Shown in pieces: positions 57,109 through 64,000 of a DNA stretch of 64,000 bases; positions within the stretch are counted from its first letter, which is position 1, and the number at the start of each line of letters is the position of its first letter. The stretch spans positions 50,936,503-51,000,502 of the forward strand of contig CM032117.1 of NCBI GenBank assembly GCA_018894105.1, given 5' to 3'. The notes under the pieces were generated by a model. It worked only from the letters and a program-made list of their open reading frames with translations. It had not been told where the DNA came from and searched no databases. This stretch comes from Jacaranda mimosifolia. Taxonomy: Eukaryota > Streptophyta > Magnoliopsida > Lamiales > Bignoniaceae. The translations under genes were made by a program, and so were the position numbers.

Positions 57109-60080
57109 TTGATTCAATATCGATGAATCTAGATAAGCCGAAACAAGAGGGAGATAAAGAGAAAAGTGCAAGAGAGCTCAAGAATAGAGAACATTGCAAG
57201 TTGAATGCAATTAAAATACCAACAAGTAACTGGATATTGATTGATGACTTCCATTAGCAGAATTGACTTGTGCTAGCGCTGTAGGATTCCTCTTTGCTAG
57301 CAATTAGAGTTCCTAACCCTAAAATTATGCTCCTTAAATTCTTTTATTCATCTTTTACCAGTTTTTTCAGATTTTCAAAGTCTTTTATGGGCTTGTGTCG
57401 AAATTTCAACTATTGGACTAGGACCTTTGATTTCAAACTAGTACCAAGTAGCTCATATAATTAATTGACTCTTTAATTAATTAATTTTCAAGCAAAAATT
57501 AATTAGCCCAATTGATCAATTCTCCATCTAGATTAATTTTTATTTAATTGGATTAATTCAACTCCTCAAATTAATCAAGCATTAATTGAATTAATTCTCT
57601 TATCTAACTTTTTGGTAAGTAGCTAGAGCTTATATAAGCACTATTGGCTTTTATGTGTTACTCCTTGAGTCCACTAATTAACTAATCGTCACTAATACCA
57701 CCCTATGAATTAATTTATGAATGATAAATTAGTTTAATTAATCAAACTCTTTTAATTAATCAATCTTGGGTCAAGCTGCTTTAATTTAAGAGTACTCATT
57801 CTCCATGGTCAGTATCTGGCAACTAACCCATGGAGTTTAGATAATGGGCAAAGTGCATGTATGAACCTTTCTACTCATGTGTGTACAAATACTACCCTTC
57901 AACCATATCCTCTCCTAATTGAGGTCTAGAGTTTGAAGGTCACATCGATCAACTTAATAGCACAAGTAACTATATATATTTCTTTTCCTAGTACATTAAC
58001 TTCCTTCTGACCTACCTAAGACTCCTTCTAAGTGTCGCACTACCTTCAATTTTCAAACCAACATCAGAAGAAAAAATAAGATATTAACTCATTTATTTTA
58101 GATAATTAATGAATTTGTTATTAGTTCCTACATACCTCCATACTTAGGTTGTATATGCCTAGTAAGAAACCCATATGACCTGCTATGTGGTTGGAAAATG
58201 TATCAAATCATTAGCATCGCCAATGCACAAGGTAAACATAAAAACCCCAAATTAAATCTAAGTACTAATTATGTACAATATCTTGACTAAAAGCCTCCAC
58301 GCCATGTGTAATATCGGATGGAATTATCTTTGGTGCAATTTTTTAGTGAAATTGTTTTCTAATAAGTATCCACTTTTGTTCAGTTGTGTCACACATCGAT
58401 CACCCATAAAATAGGACATGCATCCTCTAATTTGGTAAGTGCATCATTCATGCAATTAGCCTATTTGAATCTATTGATGCTCTTGTCTCATCAAATTCCT
58501 TAAGTTTGAAGAATTTAAAATCAATACCATAGAGACTATTTGATGATCATTGTTTCTCAAATACACAACCAAGTCTCACTACGAACCTATTATTAAATTT
58601 TTAATTTTTTTTTTTACTATGTGAGAGATTGTCCATCACAAATATCTTTTGATTCTTTAGTTTACTTTTCAATTTGTGACGGATAATATCTATCACAAAA
58701 CTATTTTTTTTATTTTGTTTACTTTAATAGTATCCATAACATATTTTTATTTTTAATTATTTTTAAAATTTCACCACAAATTGAAATGGGTTATTTTTTA
58801 TCCAAAAATATATCGTAAATGACTAATTTTTCTCTAGTAGTGTACATTTAGTCGAGATGATTGAATCTCAATTGATCCTCTTTCTCTTCTCTATAATAAG
58901 AATTCAAAATTTGAAAATTTGAAGATGGAATTTGACACTTTGATCTCCTTCAATGTTATTAATATTCTTTTACAATGCTAATTTAAGCGTTAAGTATTAT
59001 AATATTGAATCAAATAATATGATTTGATTGCTCCACCATGCATGAATGCCTTGATGTGCATCTATCCAACGAGTTTAAAATTTTATATTAGTGTGTAATA
59101 TATTTTCTTTCTCTGGTCAAAATTCTTGAATCAAATAAATATTAACATTTCAAATTCTTCAAATTAAGGAGGAATACATCTCTTTGCCAAATTTGGTTGC
59201 TCTAATATGTTGCTGGCACCAAGGTAAAGAAGAACAAAACAAAATGCAACCGAAAGTAAAATTACTTGCCATTAACTTAGCTAATCATAGAGAGTTTTTT
59301 AATGCCTAATGCCAATCATCCAACCAATTGAGGGATCTTCACACCTTTTAATTTAGATTTTAGGAGGAACGTATTTTACCTTCTAGCTTTCGTTTGATAT
59401 ATAGATCAATTGGCTTCCAAATCCACCCTTGAACTTTTGATGATTTCCTCTCAAATTGGTCACTGAAGTGGGTCTCCTTGAAGATGATGGTGGAAGACTC
59501 TCTTCCTTGCTTTAAGAATGAAATCACACATTAGGAACCCAAATGCTTTTTTCTATACACGGTCCACACACCCAAACTTACACAAGGTATTTCCATATTG
59601 ATAGAGAATATGTAGGGAAAGAAGAATGATAGAAAAGAAGAATATGTGAGCTTTGTAATTGAAAAAATCAACCAAAATGCTTCTTGAAATAAAACAAAAT
59701 GAAGGCAAGAGAATGATCATCAAGAGGTGGTCTCTATCTTTATATCTATATGTAAAGTGTCCAAGTTAAGAATATGATGTATAGATACTGAATTATGTAA
59801 TAACATTTCTCAACTAAATCCCAATAAATTTAAATATGGGAATATTTTATAGTTATAATTTATATATATTCCCTTTACACCTTCCATTGCACACAATTAA
59901 GATTCCACTAACAACATTTAAATCTATACATTACAATAACCACATTTTACAATCATCTTATTGCAATAAGCACCCTGTATGAATTCAGTGCTTACAAATA
60001 CAACCGAATCAACTATAAAACGTAGCAAATATATAACATAAAAAAGTTTAAAATAAAAATAACAATACCTTTTGCCTATA
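57109..60080. other. Non-coding stretch without a recognised gene
   Basis: It includes a TTAATTAATT-rich segment (57460-57780) and a CACTA-like end CTCTAGTAGTG at 58842, preceded by TGTGACGGA / TCCATCACAAA motifs. The rest is AT-rich with no reading I can support. Confidence 0.5.
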
Positions 60081-60085
60081 TATCA

Positions 60086-62640
60086 TCAAAGTCTAGGGTA
60101 TGTCTGGACTGAAGCCTCCAATAAATTCCTCCCAGCATTTGAAAGGAACCCCCAACAGTCCTTGCATTCTATCTCCACCATTGCAAATGTTAAAGGATAA
60201 ATTCCATTATTTCCATCTAACCCAACTATAGGGGTGGCAATTCCCAACACGACATGATAACTCGATACAAGTTCGACATAAAAAATTAGGTTGACATATT
60301 TTGGGTTTGGGTCCAACAAGGTCGACACGAATAAGAACCTGAAGAAAATGGGTTGGGTTAGGTTGAATTTCAAGTTACAAGAACAATCCAAAATTTTGAT
60401 TGTGGGTCACACGACAACTCAAACTCAACTAAACCAACTCGACCTAATCTGAATTAAACAAATAAAGTTTAAATTTTTTTTAGTAGTAAAAATGTAAAAT
60501 AACAAAATAAAGCTTGAAATTTTTAACTTTAGCAATATCAAAATTACTACTTTGGCAGTTTTCAATCTTATTTATTTTCACAACCATATAGGATGGATTA
60601 GTACAATTTTAAATTGCTTCTAATGGTTATTTTTGTATCCAAGTGGATATGAAAATTGTATTGCAAAGAGTTAACAAAACAGTGCTTTAACTACTAAATT
60701 ATCCTATTTTCTTAGGCATTATACAATGCAAGATTTTTTATATATAAAGAGATAAGAATTCTTTCTATTGAGAGGTTATAAAAAATCTAAAAGACTTAAA
60801 GCAAGTTTTTATAATAAATTATGTGTATAATTGAAAATATTTGTTTACTTATTTGCTTGATAATATATTTTTATTGATTTATGTATTGCTTAATTGACTC
60901 AATATAAAGTTAAAAAAATAATGGCATTAATTTTAAAAAGTTAAAAGAGACAATTTAATCAACACAAAAGATCCAAAAGTTAAAGAGAGTGGGTGAGTAA
61001 AACTTGAAAAAGTATGATATTTTTAAAATTAAGACACTTTGTGATTTCAATATTTTTATGATGCCTATAGATACTAGAAAATGAAAGGAAAAAAAGTCCT
61101 AAAAATCAATATATTATATGGTTCAATTAAAATTATTTGAGTGCATTTTTGAAGTTGTAATGAGAACTCCTTACTCCTATTCTAATTTATTAATAACTAA
61201 AAATAGTTAAAATTAAGTTTTAAAAATTAAAACAAATATTCAAATAATTATTTTAAAAATCAGATTGACTCGAACCTGGCCTGATACAAATCATGTTGGG
61301 TTAAAGTTGAGTACTTTCAGGTTGTCATCAGGTTGTGTTGGATTCAGGATGAGAAAATTAATGTTATATCATACTTTAACATAACCCGAACCCACTCGAC
61401 CCCCCCAAATTGCCTCCCCTACCCAACTACAGCTAAGAGCATACCACCAAAGGCCCTTTCAAATGACACCCATCAAATCCTAAAAAATGGATTGTAAGCA
61501 CTCAAATAACCTTGCTTCAATGCATCCAAGCTTATGAAGATTTTCCTAAATGAAGGTGTCCTACCTGTGCTCTAAACTATGTTCTCCATACCATCTCCTT
61601 CCCTATTTAACTTATAGTGCATCTTCACAAGATTGCTACTGTTTATTTTCTTCAACATCTCTACATAAGTAGGTAATATGTTGTAAGATTGTGCATGATT
61701 CTCTTCAATAGCATCCTTAGCCTTTAGTTTTGCTTTAAAGATGCATGTATGCTGGTTTGCTCCATATATTTTTTTTAATCTTGTTTCTTAATCCTCTACA
61801 CTTTGTCACTTGATTTTCCCTCCAAACATCAACTAGTTTTGTCGACATCCACCTGGCACTAGCTTCCTTAATCTTATCTACTCGAACACAAGTGTGCTCT
61901 CTGACTAAATTCTTGACCTAAAAGTCTAAAGAATCCTGCACTAGGATACAAGAATTCTCCATGGACAATGTTACACTCTATATTTAGTTTTCATCATTTT
62001 TTTCTCATTTTTAAGCCTAACAAGACCAAACCCCTCTCTTATGGCATACTTTCTAAGCACTTTTCTAAATGCATACACATCAAAAAACACCATTCCCTTT
62101 CCAAGTTTAATCTTCTTTGATGGATTCTTAGGAACCACATACCCATCTCTATTTATATGCCCCCTTAATGGATCGTTAGTTAACTCTTCATCTAAAGAGT
62201 TTTTGACTTCACAGTAGTTATCGGTCATAATCTACTAACGATGAGTTATCCTCATTACTCTCCCATGGCCCCTTTCTTCATCCTCATCACCACCATTCTC
62301 TTCTTTATCCTCTTCTCTATTATTAGCTTCAACCTTTTCCCTACTGTCTTCTATGCCTTCGTCTTCATCACCCTCTTTTCTTTGCATTGTTTCAACAAAT
62401 AGACTTATTTCTTTACATCTTCTATTCCTATCAAAAATAGCACCCACATCATTAGCATTATCAACAGTCATCCTATCATCACTACCGTATACACTACATG
62501 TATAAAAAGTCCATTTTTTCAATCCCATCAACATGACTCAATGCAAGTAACTCAACAAACCCACTAGGAGATACACTTTTGAGCAAACCCTTTGTCTCCT
62601 CATAGTGCACAAGAATGTCGAATATTTTCTTCAAACCTGT
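60086..62640 (-). pseudogene. MuDR-type MULE transposase, split by a hAT element
   Basis: Minus strand, in order: an N-terminal part with LVHYEETKGLLKSVSPSGFV and a very acidic region (62240-62400), then the MuDR DNA-binding domain GKGMVFFDVYAFRKVLRKYA (62060-62110). The zinc-like region VREHTCVRVDKIKEASARWM follows (about 61830-61900). Next are FDGCHLKGP with the first catalytic Asp (about 61450-61475), the hAT insertion, and LDGNNGIYPLTFAMVEIECK (about 60160-60215). The protein then diverges and ends at 60086; the second Asp region (SDRHKGL) and catalytic Glu are absent. In-frame stops are present. It is a truncated relic of an autonomous Mutator-like element; no TIRs were found around it. 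Confidence 0.82.
60229..61421. mobile_element. Non-autonomous hAT element with perfect 8-bp target duplication
   Basis: TIRs TAGGGGTGGCAATT and AATTGCCTCCCCTA (one mismatch) are flanked by CCCAACTA at 60221-60228 and 61422-61429. The 1193-bp interior is AT-rich without a transposase frame; GGGTTTGGGTCC / ACCCGAACCCACTCGAC sequences lie near the ends. It interrupts the MuDR-type transposase between the codons for VVG and LDG. Confidence 0.93.
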
Positions 62641-62900
62641 GAAGAAGCAAAAATACATCTAGTCATCAATAGGATTTCATAGCCTTGTGCAATCAAAAAT
62701 AGGGTTTCATAGCCTTTCAAAATAAGTGTAAAATGTGGACAAAAAAACTATACAACATGATGCATTTCTTATAAAACCCTTAAGAAAAATTGTAAAACAT
62801 GGTGCATCCTTATAAAACCTTATAAAAAAATTGTGAAACATGATGCATCTTTAAAAAACATGATGCGTCATTATAGAACAAAAAAATATGTAAAACTAGA
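62641..62900. repeat. Short dispersed repeats upstream of the MULE transposase
   Basis: AAACATGATGCATC-like units (62755, 62840, 62860), AGGATTTCATAGCCTT twice (62670, 62700) and CTTATAAAACCTTA units. They may be the untranslated leader or subterminal region of the MULE. Confidence 0.5.
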
Positions 62901-64000
62901 ATTCTATAGTCCAAAATCTATGAGTTTTTGGAAATATAGCAAAATCAAATAAAATAACTTGCTAGATTAAACAAAATGACATTTAAATAGCAATTGTTAA
63001 GTCCATATTAGTATTAATTTTAATTTCATGTTTAGGACTTAACAAATAATTTTCTTGTTTAAAAAATTATAATTCCCTTGCTAATTTATGAAAATTTGGA
63101 ATTACAGGGATATAAGTGGGGAAGCTACAAAAGGGGACAAATTGACATAAGTTGGTGGGAATATTGACAGGATGACACCTCATGATCTAATCAAGGATGG
63201 ACAGAAAAATCTTTTTATTTATTTGAGTCCTATTCTAATCAAAGACTCTTTTAATCAGTTATAAATGGGCCTTTTAGACACTAAGTTGAGGAAGTATCGC
63301 GAAAATTCGGGATTAGAAGAGGACGAAGTGGAGATCAGATTCATCTAGGAATAGAGTTTCTTCTTCTCCCTTTGATATTGTTTTTAATTCTGGATTTGAA
63401 ACGATGTTTCATTTTATTCATGTTTTGTTTGACAAATCAATCATGAACTAATTCGTTACTCTAGGATTATGATGGATTCTTTTGAATAAATTGATGCATG
63501 ATTTTCTTCCATAAAATTAGTAGAGCTTAAGATTATTTCTTCTATTATGTGCTTTTTCTATTTGATTGCCTGATCAATAGTCAAGTGCATCTTTAAACCC
63601 TAGAGGAGTCTTGGAAAAGAAAATCTATGGATTGATTGACAATAGAAGACCTTAGGATTAATTGTTTAAATTGATGAACCAATTAATTTGTGAGTAGGAT
63701 AAGAATATACCTGCTTGCCCTAGGGTGTTAGTTGAGTCGTACAACTTTATTCATAATTTAGTTAATTCACATAGGAATATAGTGAATTGAATAAATTAGG
63801 GATTTGATTGCGGGTAATTCAGAATAACCTCGTAATTACATAAAACTCAAAACTAATAACCTGTTATTAATTTCATATGGAGAAAATTATGTAATCAACT
63901 TATTCGATTGATGAAATCATAATTCTGGGCTTCTATATCCTGATAGAAATCTTAATCAATACCTTTTTTCTTATTTTCATTAGTTTAGTTTTAATTCTTA
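62901..64000. other. Non-coding stretch, possible LTR material
   Basis: No gene. TTATAAATGGGCCTTTTAGAC (63260) followed by TAGAAGAGGACGAAGTGG, and ACTCTAGGATTATGATGGATTC, recall leader and LTR sequence of plant gypsy-type elements, but no ends were found. Confidence 0.35.

Noticed and set aside
58578..58842. A complete 265-bp CACTA MITE (CACTACGAACC ... CTCTAGTAGTG)
   Set aside because: Only six bases of the two ends agree and the 3-bp flanks (TCT and TAC) differ; only the right end is credible.
1..64000. CRISPR arrays, bacterial operons, ribosome binding sites, rRNA genes
   Set aside because: Sequence character is plant nuclear. No evenly spaced direct repeats with unique spacers, no rRNA and no complete tRNA cloverleaf were seen.

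Overview
This is AT-rich nuclear DNA from a flowering plant, most likely a eudicot. I infer that from the retroelement types (Ty1/copia elements, a Sirevirus-like element, a TGTAACACCCC-type solo LTR), plant-type CACTA, Mutator-like (MULE), hAT and Harbinger-like DNA transposons, long AT-rich non-coding stretches, and a small gene pair with plant-like GT..AG introns. The species cannot be named from the sequence. Almost everything is transposon-derived and decayed; I found no intact large protein gene.

Left third (1-25.4 kb): a tandem duplication of a two-exon gene for a secreted peptide of about 51 residues (signal peptide in exon 1, proline-rich tail in exon 2). Copy 1 has exons at 508-571 and 8215-8306; copy 2 has exons at 9796-9859 and 24955-25046. 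Both introns carry the same decayed gypsy-like element, so that insertion predates the duplication. Later insertions enlarged each intron separately. Copy 1 gained a 3-kb MULE with a 9-bp target duplication, MITEs and a small CACTA-like insert. Copy 2 gained a CACTA element with a Transposase_24 relic, a long-TIR element and a full-length 6.36-kb copia element (17604-23964) with a perfect 5-bp target duplication.

Middle (25.4-36 kb): non-coding DNA with MITEs, an AT-rich tandem repeat, a 2.6-kb solo LTR (target duplication CATTT) nested in a Harbinger-type element, and a 1.5-kb non-autonomous CACTA element (target duplication TTA) holding a tRNA-like sequence.

36-48.5 kb: three separate decayed copies of a Werner-type (WRN-like) 3'-5' exonuclease gene, separated by related copia elements: a deletion derivative (36.86-37.84 kb), an element that lacks reverse transcriptase and RNase H (37838-41045), and an inverted relative (about 43.56-47.98 kb) that interrupts the third copy.

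49.7-56.6 kb: a 5'-truncated Sirevirus-like copia element with an extra ORF downstream of pol and repeated AGGGGGAG polypurine tracts.

60-62.6 kb: a MuDR-type transposase pseudogene on the minus strand, split by a 1193-bp hAT element with a perfect 8-bp target duplication. The remaining stretches show no gene I can recognise.
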